From Alistipes provencensis (GTDB lineage: Bacteria; Bacteroidota; Bacteroidia; Bacteroidales; Rikenellaceae): a stretch of DNA of 64,000 bases. Numbering within the stretch: position 1 is the first letter of the stretch; each line of letters starts with the position of its first letter. The notes below the pieces were generated by a model. It was not told the DNA's origin. It saw only the letters and a program-made list of their open reading frames with translations, and made no database searches. The position numbers were made by a program, and so were the translations under genes. This document shows, piece after piece, positions 1-8,600 of this stretch. The stretch is taken from positions 3,088,324 through 3,152,323 of the forward strand of contig NZ_LT559262.1 of assembly GCF_900083545.1 (NCBI RefSeq). Reading direction: 5' to 3'.

Positions 1-2
1 AT

Positions 3-626
3 ACGCAGAAACTCAATCAACTGAAAGAGGTGCTTTCCGTTTCCGAAACGGGTATGAAAGGTATCGGGGAGATGGAGACCGTTCTGGGTTATGTGGAGCG
101 GCTGGGCATCGACCTGACGGTCGAACTGGACCTTTCGCTGGCACGCGGTTTGAACTACTACACCGGCGCTATCTTCGAGGTCAAGGCGCTCGATTTTGCC
201 ATCGGTTCGATCTGCGGCGGAGGTCGTTACGACGACCTGACGGGCATCTTCGGCATGCCCAACACCTCGGGCGTGGGCATCTCGTTCGGCGCCGACCGCA
301 TCTACGACGTGATGACGGGGCTGAACCTCTTTCCCGAGGAGGTCAACTGCTCGCCCCGCGTGCTGTTCGTGAACCTCGGCACGGAGGAGGAGGCCGCCGT
401 GCTGCCCGTCCTGCGCACGCTGCGCGGGGAGGAGATCGCCTCCGAAATCTATCCCGAGGCGGGGAAGATGAAGAAGCAGATGGAGTACGCCAACCGCCGC
501 GGCATTCCCTATGTGGTGATCGTGGGATCGCAGGAGCTCGAAGCCCGGGCCGCAACCGTCAAGGATATGCGCACGGGCGAACAGCAGCAGGTTCCGTTCG
601 ACAAGATCGCCGACTTTGTAAAATAA
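3..626 (+). CDS. hisS: Histidine--tRNA ligase, C-terminal part (gene starts before the window)
   Basis: The reading frame is open to the left edge, so only about the last 207 residues are present; an internal GTG at base 30 is not the true start. Histidyl-tRNA synthetase charges tRNA-His in the cytoplasm. Visible are the histidine-specific motif LARGLNYYTG, the glycine-rich GGGRYDDLTG, class II motif 3 (GVGISFGADRIY) and a C-terminal anticodon-binding domain of about 90 residues. The ctpA-like gene follows after 37 bases in the same direction, so they may be co-transcribed. Identification is from these conserved motifs. Confidence 0.96.
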   Translation, partial: TQKLNQLKEVLSVSETGMKGIGEMETVLGYVERLGIDLTVELDLSLARGLNYYTGAIFEVKALDFAIGSICGGGRYDDLTGIFGMPNTSGVGISFGADRIYDVMTGLNLFPEEVNCSPRVLFVNLGTEEEAAVLPVLRTLRGEEIASEIYPEAGKMKKQMEYANRRGIPYVVIVGSQELEARAATVKDMRTGEQQQVPFDKIADFVK

Positions 627-663
627 TCCCGGCCCCTCTGCGGGCCGACAACCGAATTGCAGC

Positions 664-2235
664 ATGCGCCGATTATTCGTCATACTCGCCACCCTCTGCG
701 TCCTGCCCCTCGCGGCGCAGAACGCGGACGACGCGCAACAGTTCCAGAAACTGGCGCAGGTTTTCCGTTATCTCTCGGGGCTTTACGTCGACGACGTGGA
801 GATGAAACCCATCGTCGAAGGGGCCATCACGGGCATGCTCGAGGAGCTGGACCCCCACTCGGCCTATATCGGCGCCGAGGAGATGAAAGGTGTGCAGGAG
901 AGTTTCGACGGGGAGTTCAGCGGCATCGGCGTCGAATTCAACGTGCTGCGCGACTCGGTCATCGTCGTGAACACCATTGCCGGAGGACCTGCCGAGCGGG
1001 TCGGCGTGCGGGCCAACGACCGCATCGTGCGCATCGACACGCTCGATGCCGTGGGCATGGGGCGCGCCGACGTGCCCAAATACCTGCGCGGCAAGCGCGG
1101 CACGAAGGTCGAGATCGACGTCGTGCGTCACGGTACGCCGGGGCAGTTGCATTTCGTGATTGTCCGCGACAAGATTCCCCTGAACACCGTCGATGCCGCC
1201 TACCGGGCCGGCGACGGCATCGGGTATATCAAGGTCAACCGCTTCGGCCGCACCACGATGAGCGAATTTGCGGAAGCCTACCGCAAGCTGGGCAAGCCCA
1301 AAAGCCTGCTCCTCGACCTGCGGGGCAACGGCGGCGGACTGCTGGAACAGGCCGTCGAAATGGCGGGATTCTTCCTGCCGCGCGGAGCCGCGATCGTCTC
1401 CACGGAGGGGCGCGCCGTGCCTGCGATGACGTTCCGCGCCCAGAGCGACGGCGAGGACCTCAAGGGGCGCCTTGCGGTGCTGATCGACGAGGCATCGGCA
1501 TCGGCGTCGGAGATCGTCGCAGGAGCCGTGCAGGACTGGGACCGTGGCATCGTCGTGGGCCGTCCGAGTTTCGGCAAGGGGTTGGTGCAGCGGCAGATCG
1601 GACTGCCCGACGGTTCGGCCGTGCGTATCACCGTAGCCCGCTACCACACCCCCTCGGGGCGTGTCATCCAGCGTCCCTATGAAAAGGGCAAACGCCGCGA
1701 ATACTACCTCGACCACCTGCGCCGTTACGACGACGCCACGCGCGATTCGCTCGACGCTGGGGCTCCGGCCTACCGCACGCTGCGCACGGGCCGCACGGTC
1801 TACGGGGGCGGCGGCATCCGTCCCGACGTGCTCGTCGAGGCCGACACGACCGGATTTTCGGATTACTATGCCGAGCTGATCCGCCGGGGCATCGTGGCCG
1901 ATTTCGTCGGCGACTGGCTCGACCGCTCGCGCGACAGCCTATCGCGCCGTTACCCCACGTTCGAGGCATTCGATGCCGGATATACCCCCTCGGACGCCGT
2001 TCTCGACGGCCTCGCCAAACTCGGCGGGGAGCGCGGCGTGAAGTTCGATGCCGCGGGATTCGCCGTTTCGGAGCCCGTCATGCGGGCCCAGCTCAAGGCC
2101 CTCGCCGCCCAGCGGCTGTTCGGGACCGGAGCCTATTTTCAGATCGTCAATCCTGCCCTGAGCCCGGCCTACGCCCGTGCGCTGGCCATTCTCGAAGCGT
2201 GGGACGAACAGGGGGCTCCCGTGCTGGAACCTTGA
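664..2235 (+). CDS. S41 family carboxyl-terminal processing peptidase (CtpA/Tsp type)
   Basis: The protein has 523 residues. An N-terminal signal peptide (hydrophobic to about residue 17, then AAQN) sends it to the periplasm. A PDZ domain lies around residues 85-165 (FSGIGVEF...IAGGPAERVGV...ND.I). The S41 core follows, with the Ser/Lys dyad visible as Ser about 282 in SASASEI and Lys about 305 in SFGKGLVQ. Enzymes of this family cleave periplasmic or membrane proteins from their C-terminus. About 180 residues lie beyond the catalytic core, as is common in Bacteroidota homologues. The ATG at 664 fits the signal peptide. The physiological substrate cannot be read from the sequence. Confidence 0.93.
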   Translation: MRRLFVILATLCVLPLAAQNADDAQQFQKLAQVFRYLSGLYVDDVEMKPIVEGAITGMLEELDPHSAYIGAEEMKGVQESFDGEFSGIGVEFNVLRDSVIVVNTIAGGPAERVGVRANDRIVRIDTLDAVGMGRADVPKYLRGKRGTKVEIDVVRHGTPGQLHFVIVRDKIPLNTVDAAYRAGDGIGYIKVNRFGRTTMSEFAEAYRKLGKPKSLLLDLRGNGGGLLEQAVEMAGFFLPRGAAIVSTEGRAVPAMTFRAQSDGEDLKGRLAVLIDEASASASEIVAGAVQDWDRGIVVGRPSFGKGLVQRQIGLPDGSAVRITVARYHTPSGRVIQRPYEKGKRREYYLDHLRRYDDATRDSLDAGAPAYRTLRTGRTVYGGGGIRPDVLVEADTTGFSDYYAELIRRGIVADFVGDWLDRSRDSLSRRYPTFEAFDAGYTPSDAVLDGLAKLGGERGVKFDAAGFAVSEPVMRAQLKALAAQRLFGTGAYFQIVNPALSPAYARALAILEAWDEQGAPVLEP

Positions 2236-2271
2236 AAATAGTCCCGTAAGTATTTGGAAGTTCGCGTTTTT

Positions 2272-2292
2272 TTGCATAAATTCGTTATGCAA
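2272..2292. repeat. 8-bp inverted repeat (TTGCATAA / TTATGCAA) before the PUR-domain gene
   Basis: Perfect arms with a 5-base loop sit in the AT-rich gap between the peptidase and the PUR-domain gene. A T-run precedes the left arm, so it is not a standard terminator for the peptidase in the plus direction. It could be an operator or a weak terminator for the opposite strand. Function unknown. Confidence 0.4.
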
Positions 2293-2339
2293 CCACGAAT
2301 TCACATAGCGAAAGACTAACTCTCAAAAAAACCGACTCC

Positions 2340-2636
2340 ATGCTACCCCAAGTTCAGGTCCGTCGCGAAGGCGAGGATTACGCCGACCAGATTCTGTCCA
2401 AGGCCGTGAAAGCGGGCCGGAGGACCTATTTCTTCGATGTCAGGGCCACGCGCGGCGACGATTACTTCCTGACCATCACCGAGAGCCGCAAAATCACGGG
2501 CCCCGACGGCTCGGCGACCTTCGACCGCCACAAGATATTCCTGTACAAAGAGGATTTTTCGAAATTCGCCGAGGGTTTCAACGAGGTCGTCGAGTTCATC
2601 CGCCGCGCCAAGGGAATTCCCGAACCGGAGAAATAG
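2340..2636 (+). CDS. PUR-domain DNA/RNA-binding protein (DUF3276 family)
   Basis: A 98-residue cytoplasmic protein consisting of one PUR-alpha-like domain. Recognisable features are the strand GRRTYFFDVRATRGDDYFLTITESRK, then FDRHKIFLYKEDFSKFAEGFNEVVEFI. Homologues are widespread and conserved in Bacteroidota, and the Borrelia relative binds single- and double-stranded nucleic acid; the role in this lineage is not known. It stands alone, with an inverted repeat upstream and a terminator-like hairpin downstream. The ATG at 2340 gives a protein of the family's usual length. Confidence 0.88.
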   Translation: MLPQVQVRREGEDYADQILSKAVKAGRRTYFFDVRATRGDDYFLTITESRKITGPDGSATFDRHKIFLYKEDFSKFAEGFNEVVEFIRRAKGIPEPEK

Positions 2637-2662
2637 GCCCGCAACCGGGTTATGAAATTGTG

Positions 2663-2699
2663 AAATCCCTGCCCGCCGCATCGGTGTCCGGGGATTTTT
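2663..2699 (+). terminator. Probable rho-independent terminator after the PUR-domain gene
   Basis: AAATCCC pairs with GGGATTT across a GC-rich loop of about 21 bases, and the right arm runs into a T-run. The next promoter box begins three bases further on. Confidence 0.5.
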
Positions 2700-2701
2700 C
2701 G

Positions 2702-2709
2702 TATCTTTG
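2702..2709 (+). promoter_or_regulatory. Bacteroidota -7 promoter box (TATCTTTG)
   Basis: Exact match to TAnnTTTG, 30 bases before the start of the DUF368 gene. No clear -33 TTG was found at the usual spacing. Confidence 0.65.
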
Positions 2710-2739
2710 CGCTTAAATCAAAAATACGCAGACAGATTT

Positions 2740-3681
2740 ATGAAATTTTCCCGGTACATCATACTGGCACTCAAAGGGTGCGCCATGGGTATGGCCGATG
2801 TCGTCCCCGGCGTTTCGGGCGGCACGATCGCTTTTATATCAGGTATTTACGAGGAACTGCTCGACTCGATCCGCAGTGTCAACGCCACAGCGCTCAAACT
2901 GCTGCTGAAATTCCGCCTCGCCGAGTTCTGGCGCCATATCAACGGACGCTTCCTGCTGCCCGTGCTGCTGGGCATCGCCATTGCGATCTTCTCGCTGGCG
3001 CGGCTGATGACCTACCTGCTCGTAAACCACCCCATCGCCATCTGGTCGTTCTTCTTCGGACTGATCGTGGCTTCGGCACTGCTCGTCGCCAAACAGATCG
3101 GTCGCTGGGACTGGCGGACCGTGCTGGCGTTCGTTGTCGGGGCCGTCGCGGCGTGGTGGATCACCGTCGCGACGCCCGCCGAAACCCCCAACGACTGGTG
3201 GTTCGTGATGTTGTCGGGCGCCATTGCCATCTGCGCCATGATCCTGCCCGGCATTTCGGGAGCCTTCATCCTGCTGTTGCTGGGTAAATACCAGTATATC
3301 ATGCACGCCGTCGGGGAATTCAACATCCCGGTCATCGTGGTCTTCGTCATCGGAGCCGTTGCGGGCATCATCTCGTTCTCGCATCTGCTGTCGTGGCTGC
3401 TCAAACACTGGCACGACGTCACGGTCGCGGTGCTGATGGGCTTCATGGTCGGGTCGCTCAACAAGGTGTGGCCGTGGAAAGAGACCGTGGAGACCTATCT
3501 CGATAGCCACGGCGTCGCACAGCCCCTCGTGCAGACTAACATCGCCCCCGGGACCTTCGAACAGCTCACGGGAGAGCCCTCGCTGCTCACGCAGGCCATC
3601 CTGCTCGGCATCGTGGGATTTCTGGCCATCTACGGCATCGAGCTCATCGCCCGCATCATCGTCAAAAAACAGGAGGAATAG
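2740..3681 (+). CDS. DUF368 domain integral membrane protein
   Basis: About 313 residues with eight or more hydrophobic segments. The family signature is at the N-terminus (GCAMGMADVVPGVSGGTIAF), followed by a second matching hydrophobic repeat (ILPGISGAFILLLLGKY around residues 180-196). DUF368 proteins include members implicated in undecaprenyl-phosphate flipping (PopT in other bacteria); that function here is inference. I chose the ATG at 2740 over the TTG at 2707 because the TTG lies inside the -7 promoter box. aroE starts two bases after the stop, so the two genes form an operon. Confidence 0.9.
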   Translation: MKFSRYIILALKGCAMGMADVVPGVSGGTIAFISGIYEELLDSIRSVNATALKLLLKFRLAEFWRHINGRFLLPVLLGIAIAIFSLARLMTYLLVNHPIAIWSFFFGLIVASALLVAKQIGRWDWRTVLAFVVGAVAAWWITVATPAETPNDWWFVMLSGAIAICAMILPGISGAFILLLLGKYQYIMHAVGEFNIPVIVVFVIGAVAGIISFSHLLSWLLKHWHDVTVAVLMGFMVGSLNKVWPWKETVETYLDSHGVAQPLVQTNIAPGTFEQLTGEPSLLTQAILLGIVGFLAIYGIELIARIIVKKQEE

Positions 3682-3683
3682 CC

Positions 3684-4421
3684 ATGCGGCGCTTCGGACT
3701 GATCGGCCGGCCGCTGGGCCATTCGGCGTCGGCCGCCTACTTCACGGAAAAGTTTAAGTCGGAGGGGATAACCGATTGTGAATACTCGCTTTACGAACTG
3801 CATTCAATCGAGGCGCTGCCCGCCCTGCTGGAACGCCTGCCCGAACTTTGCGGACTGAACGTCACCATTCCCTACAAACGCGAGGTGATGGACTTTCTGG
3901 ATGCGGTGTCGCCCGAAGCACAGGCTATCGGGGCCGTCAACTGCATCCGCCGCGCGGCGGACGGGAGCCTCACGGGCTACAATACCGACATCATCGGCCT
4001 CCGGGCCGCATTGGATGAGCTGCTGGGCGGTGAACAGCCCTCGGCGGCGCTGATCCTCGGCACGGGAGGCGCTTCGCAGGCCGTGCAGTATGCCCTCGCC
4101 GAGCGCGACATCCCCTTTGCACTGGTTTCGCGCGACGCTTCGAAAGGCAACTACACTTATGATAATTTGCCGTGCGAGGTCGTGGAGGAGAGCCGGCTGA
4201 TCGTCAACGCCTCGCCTGTCGGGACCTATCCCCGCGTCGACGATGCCCCCCGTATCCCTTACGGCTACGTTACGCCGGAACACTATTTGCTGGATTTGGT
4301 TTACAATCCGCCCCTGACGCAGTTCCTCTCCTACGGGCAGCAGCGCGGGGCGCATATCCTGAACGGCCGGACGATGTTCGTCGGGCAGGCCGAGGGGGCT
4401 TGGCGGATATGGAACGATTAA
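3684..4421 (+). CDS. aroE: Shikimate dehydrogenase
   Basis: A 245-residue cytoplasmic enzyme that reduces 3-dehydroshikimate to shikimate with NADPH in aromatic amino-acid synthesis. Seen are the substrate-binding motif GRPLGHSASA near the N-terminus, GLNVTIPYK with the catalytic Lys (about residue 65), the Asp of NTDIIGL, and the nucleotide-binding loop LILGTGGASQAV. It is short but complete for the family. It follows the DUF368 gene directly and the TonB-C-like gene comes 30 bases later. Confidence 0.94.
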   Translation: MRRFGLIGRPLGHSASAAYFTEKFKSEGITDCEYSLYELHSIEALPALLERLPELCGLNVTIPYKREVMDFLDAVSPEAQAIGAVNCIRRAADGSLTGYNTDIIGLRAALDELLGGEQPSAALILGTGGASQAVQYALAERDIPFALVSRDASKGNYTYDNLPCEVVEESRLIVNASPVGTYPRVDDAPRIPYGYVTPEHYLLDLVYNPPLTQFLSYGQQRGAHILNGRTMFVGQAEGAWRIWND

Positions 4422-4451
4422 AGCGATACTTCAACCAACGCTCATAAAACC

Positions 4452-5192
4452 ATGAAAACTAAATTCTTGGTATTGTTTCTATTCGTGACTTTCTGGGGCG
4501 CGGCATCGGCCCAGCAGGAGTTGACGCCGCCCAAATTCAACGGTGCGGATGTGGAGTATTTCATGCGCCGCCTCGTGGGAGAGTTCGAAAAGGTAGCCGT
4601 GGCGCGGCAGATTCCCGCCGCGGAGATTTCACCGCGCGTCGCGGTGGCTTTCAAGGTGGACAGCACGGGCAGTGTCAGCGAATGGCGCTTCCGCGACAGC
4701 ACCTCCGAGGGGCGCGACCGTTCGGAACTGCCGGCCGCCAGCGAAGCGACCCGTGAGGCGATGACCGAGGCGTTCTCGCGTCTCGGGGGCTGGATTCCCG
4801 CTGTGGACGCCGAAGGCCGCAAGGTCGATTACACGCTGCGGCTGACGCTCCGCCTGCCGGTCGAGAAGATCGTTCGTGCGCAGGACCCCGATCCCCTGCT
4901 CTTCATGGGTGAGAATCCCGACAAGAGTTTCTACGCGTGGGCCTACGAACGGCTGCGTTACGACGACCGGTTCAAGAATGCCGGCGGCGTGGTCCACATC
5001 CGCTTCTACGTCGAGCCCGACGGCAAGATCACCCTCGGCGACGTCGAGAAATCGCCCGACGAGCGTCTTACGAAAGAGGTGATCCGCGTGATCCGCAACA
5101 GCCGGGGCAAATGGACGCCCCGCAAGGTTCGCGGCGTGCCCCAGCGCACGGCCTATGTGTTCCGGATGAACTTCATCCCCGAAAGCCACTGA
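4452..5192 (+). CDS. Secreted protein with two TonB C-terminal-like modules
   Basis: 246 residues. The N-terminus is a signal peptide (hydrophobic to about residue 19, AAS-AQQ), so the protein is probably periplasmic. Two related stretches (about residues 45-135 and 150-245) each read as a hydrophobic strand with a D-G turn, a charged helix and a W-x-P-A/R segment, as in TonB C-terminal domains (FKVDSTGSVSEW and FYVEPDGKITLG). There is no N-terminal membrane anchor or Pro-rich spacer, so it is not a classical energy-transducing TonB. The partner is unknown. A REP-like hairpin begins two bases after the stop. Confidence 0.72.
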   Translation: MKTKFLVLFLFVTFWGAASAQQELTPPKFNGADVEYFMRRLVGEFEKVAVARQIPAAEISPRVAVAFKVDSTGSVSEWRFRDSTSEGRDRSELPAASEATREAMTEAFSRLGGWIPAVDAEGRKVDYTLRLTLRLPVEKIVRAQDPDPLLFMGENPDKSFYAWAYERLRYDDRFKNAGGVVHIRFYVEPDGKITLGDVEKSPDERLTKEVIRVIRNSRGKWTPRKVRGVPQRTAYVFRMNFIPESH

Positions 5193-5193
5193 T

Positions 5194-5217
5194 CCGCTTA
5201 AGAAGCGGGCTTTAGGG
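5194..5217 (+). repeat. REP-like hairpin element, copy 1
   Basis: Hairpin CCGCTTAAGAAGCGG followed by GCTTTAGGG. It starts two bases after the TGA of the TonB-C-like gene. It belongs to the family seen also near 11.4, 15.9, 27.9-28.0 and 42.7 kb: same TAAG-type loop, different but self-complementary stems, shared TTTAGGG tail. Confidence 0.7.
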
Positions 5218-5267
5218 ACTATAGACGGCCCCGGGTCCATCGATCCCCCGAGATAGCCGAATATAAA

Positions 5268-5296
5268 AAAGGCTTCACCGCAAACGTGAAGCCTTT
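5268..5296. terminator. Bidirectional rho-independent terminator
   Basis: AAAGGCTTCAC / GTGAAGCCTTT with a 7-base loop; A-run on the left and T-run on the right, so it can serve both the plus-strand gene before it and the minus-strand gene after it. Confidence 0.85.
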
Positions 5297-5306
5297 CTTT
5301 ATTCCC

Positions 5307-5516
5307 TTACCTGTGATGCAGCATCGTGCGGGCCTTTTCGTAGTCTTCCTCGCGGACGACGACCTGAGCGGGCATGGTGCCGATCGGATAGATGGCCGAC
5401 ATATATTCGTTGCGGATCGTCGACCAGATGCCGGCGCTGTCGAGCATGGATTTGCTGATTTCGGCTTCCGTGATGGTGTTGTACTCCGCCAGTACAACCA
5501 AAGTGTCGTCTTGCAT
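5307..5516 (-). CDS. Small DUF2007-type protein (putative signal-transducing protein family)
   Basis: 69 residues. The pattern L-x-x-Y-x-x-x-x-E-A-E-x-x-x-x-x-L-x-x-A-G-I with a C-terminal V-x-x-E-D-Y-E-K-A is typical of DUF2007: a ferredoxin-like fold of a beta strand, helix, two strands and a second helix. No enzymatic role is known. It is convergent with the TonB-C-like gene, sharing the terminator at 5268-5296, and divergent from dnaE across about 120 AT-rich bases. Confidence 0.75.
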   Translation of the reverse strand: MQDDTLVVLAEYNTITEAEISKSMLDSAGIWSTIRNEYMSAIYPIGTMPAQVVVREEDYEKARTMLHHR

Positions 5517-5605
5517 AATTTCCCGGTTTTGGTTGGATATTTAAAGTTAAGCATTTTGTTGATAAAATGCAAGACTCCTGCCATAGAAATTACCGGAAAA
5601 TAGGT

Positions 5606-5613
5606 TATCTTTG
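5606..5613 (+). promoter_or_regulatory. -7 promoter box of dnaE (TATCTTTG)
   Basis: Exact TAnnTTTG match followed by C, 25 bases before the chosen dnaE start. It argues against the longer reading frame that begins at 5567. Confidence 0.7.
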
Positions 5614-5638
5614 CATGTATATAAATAGTGACGCAATC

Positions 5639-8600
5639 ATGCCGCAATTCGTACATCTTCACGTACACACCCAATATTCGATTCTCGACGGACAGGCCAG
5701 CATCCAGCGCCTCGTGGACAAGGCCATGGCGGACGGACAGCCCGGAATCGCCGTGACGGACCACGGCGACATGTTCGGTATCAAGGAGTTCTACAACTAC
5801 GTCCAAAAAGTCAAGGGCAAGCTCAAGGGCAAGGCCGCCGAATGCGAGGCTCGCATCGCCGCCCTGCGCGACGGCACGGAGAGCGTGGCTGACCCGGCCG
5901 GGGAGATCGCCAAGTGCGAACAGCAGTTGGAGGAGCTGCGCCGCAAGCTGGCCTTCAAGCCCATCATCGGCTGCGAGGTCTATGTGGCGCGCCGCCGTCT
6001 GCACGACAAGGAGGGCAAGCCCGACCAGAGCGGCTACCACCTGATCCTGCTGGCCAAGAACCTCAAGGGTTATCACAACCTCATAAAGATCGTCTCGAAG
6101 GCGTGGACCGAAGGTTTCTACATGCGTCCGCGAACGGACCGCGTGGAGCTGGAGAAGTACCACGAGGGGCTGATCTGCTGTTCGGCCTGTCTGGCCGGCG
6201 AGGTACCGCGCTCAATCACGGCGAACGACCTCGAACGGGCCGACGAGTCGATCCGATGGCACAAGAAGGTCTTCGGCGACGACTATTACCTCGAGTTGCA
6301 GTTGCATAAGGCTACTGTCGAGCGGGCCAACCACGAGGCCTACCCCATGCAGTTGCATGTGAACAAGCACCTGCGCGAGCTGGCCGCGAAGCACAACGTA
6401 AGGATGGTCTGCACCAACGACGTGCACTTCGTGGACGAGGACAACGCCGAGGCGCACGACCGCCTGATCTGCCTCTCGACGGGCAAGGACCTCGACGACC
6501 CCAAGCGCATGCTCTACTCCAAGCAGGAGTGGCTCAAAACGACGGCCGAGATGGCCGCGATATTCGGCGAGACCGATCCCGAGGCGATGGCGACGACCGT
6601 CGACATCTGCAACCAGATAGAGTGCTACTCGATCGACCACGCGCCGATCATGCCCGAGTTCGAGATTCCTCGTGAGTTCGGCACCGAGGAGGAGTACCGC
6701 GCCCAACTTACGGAGCAGGACCTCTTCGAGGAGTTCACGCGCGACGAGAACGGCAACGTGGTGATGTCGGAGGAGGAGGGCCGCAAGAAGATCGAGAAAC
6801 TGGGCGGGTACGACAAGTTGTACCGCATCAAGTTCGAGGCCGACTACCTCGCCAAACTGACGATGGACGGCGCCCACAGGCGTTACGGCGAAAAGTTGAC
6901 CGAGGAGCAGGAGGAGCGGCTGCGGTTCGAGCTGCACATCATGAAGACGATGGGTTTCCCGGGTTACTTCCTCATCGTGCAGGACTTTATCCGCGCCGCC
7001 CGCGAGGAGCTGGACGTTTCGGTGGGTCCCGGCCGAGGTTCGGCCGCCGGATCAGCCGTGGCCTACTGCCTCGGCATCACGCAGATCGACCCCATCGCCT
7101 ATGACCTGCTGTTCGAGCGTTTCCTGAACCCCGACCGTATCTCGCTCCCCGATATCGACGTCGACTTCGACGACGACGGCCGCGGCCGCGTGCTGAACTG
7201 GGTGACGCAGAAATACGGCAAGGAGAAAGTGGCGCACATCATCACTTACGGTACGATGGCCACCAAGCTGGCCATCAAGGACGTGGCGCGTGTGCAGAAA
7301 CTCCTGCTCTCGGAGTCGGACCGCCTATGCAAACTGGTGCCCGACAAGATTCCGGACAAGAAGCTCAACCTGCAGAACGCCATCGACTATGTGCCCGAAC
7401 TGAAGGCCGCCGAGCAGTCGAGCGACCCTGTGCTGAGGGACACGATCCGCTATGCCAAGATGCTGGAGGGCAACGTCCGCAATACGGGCGTCCATGCCTG
7501 CGGCACGATCATCTGCCGCGACGACATCACCGACTGGGTGCCCGTCTCGACGGCCGACGACAAGGAGACCGGCGAGAAGATGCTCGTCACGCAGTATGAA
7601 GGCTCGGTGATCGAGGACACGGGACTCATCAAGATGGACTTTCTGGGTCTGAAGACCCTCTCGATTATCAAGGACGCCGTGGAGAACGTCCGCCTGACCA
7701 AGAACATAAAGATCGACATCGACGACTTCACGATCATCAACGATCCGGCGACCTACAAACTCTACGGCGAGGGTCGCACCGTCGGGACGTTCCAGTTCGA
7801 GTCCGCGGGCATGCAGAAATACCTGCGCGAACTGCAACCCTCGACTTTCGAGGACCTGATCGCGATGAACGCCCTCTACCGTCCGGGCCCGATGGACTAC
7901 ATCCCGGACTTCATCGCCCGCAAGCACGGCCGCAGCCCCATCGAGTACGACATCCCCGTGATGGAGAAGTACCTCAAGGACACCTACGGCATCACGGTCT
8001 ATCAGGAGCAGGTCATGTTGCTGTCGCGTCTGCTGGCCAACTTCACCCGCGGTGAGTCGGACACGCTGCGCAAGGCCATGGGCAAGAAGCTCAAGGACAA
8101 GCTGGACCACCTCAAGCCCAAGTTCATCGAGGGCGGCAAGAAGAACGGCCACGACCCGAAGGTACTGGAGAAAATCTGGGGCGACTGGGAGAAATTCGCC
8201 TCCTATGCGTTCAACAAATCGCACGCGACGTGTTATTCGTGGGTGGCCTACCAGACCGCCTATCTCAAGGCCAACTACCCGTCGGAGTACATGGCTGCGG
8301 TGCTGAGCCGAAACCTCACGAACATCGAGCAGTTGACGCTCTACATGAACGAGTGCAAGCGCATGGGCATCAGCGTGCTGGGCCCCGACATCAACGAGTC
8401 GATGCGGCAGTTCTCGGCCAACCTCGCCGGCGACGTCCGCTTCGGACTGGCCGCCGTGAAGGGCGTCGGGGAGGCCGCCGTGGAGAGCATCATCGCCGAG
8501 CGCAAGGCCAACGGCCCGTTCAAGGATGTCTACGACTTCATCGAGCGGGTGAACTATTCGCTGGTCAACCGCAAATGTCTCGAAAACCTCGCCTACGCCG

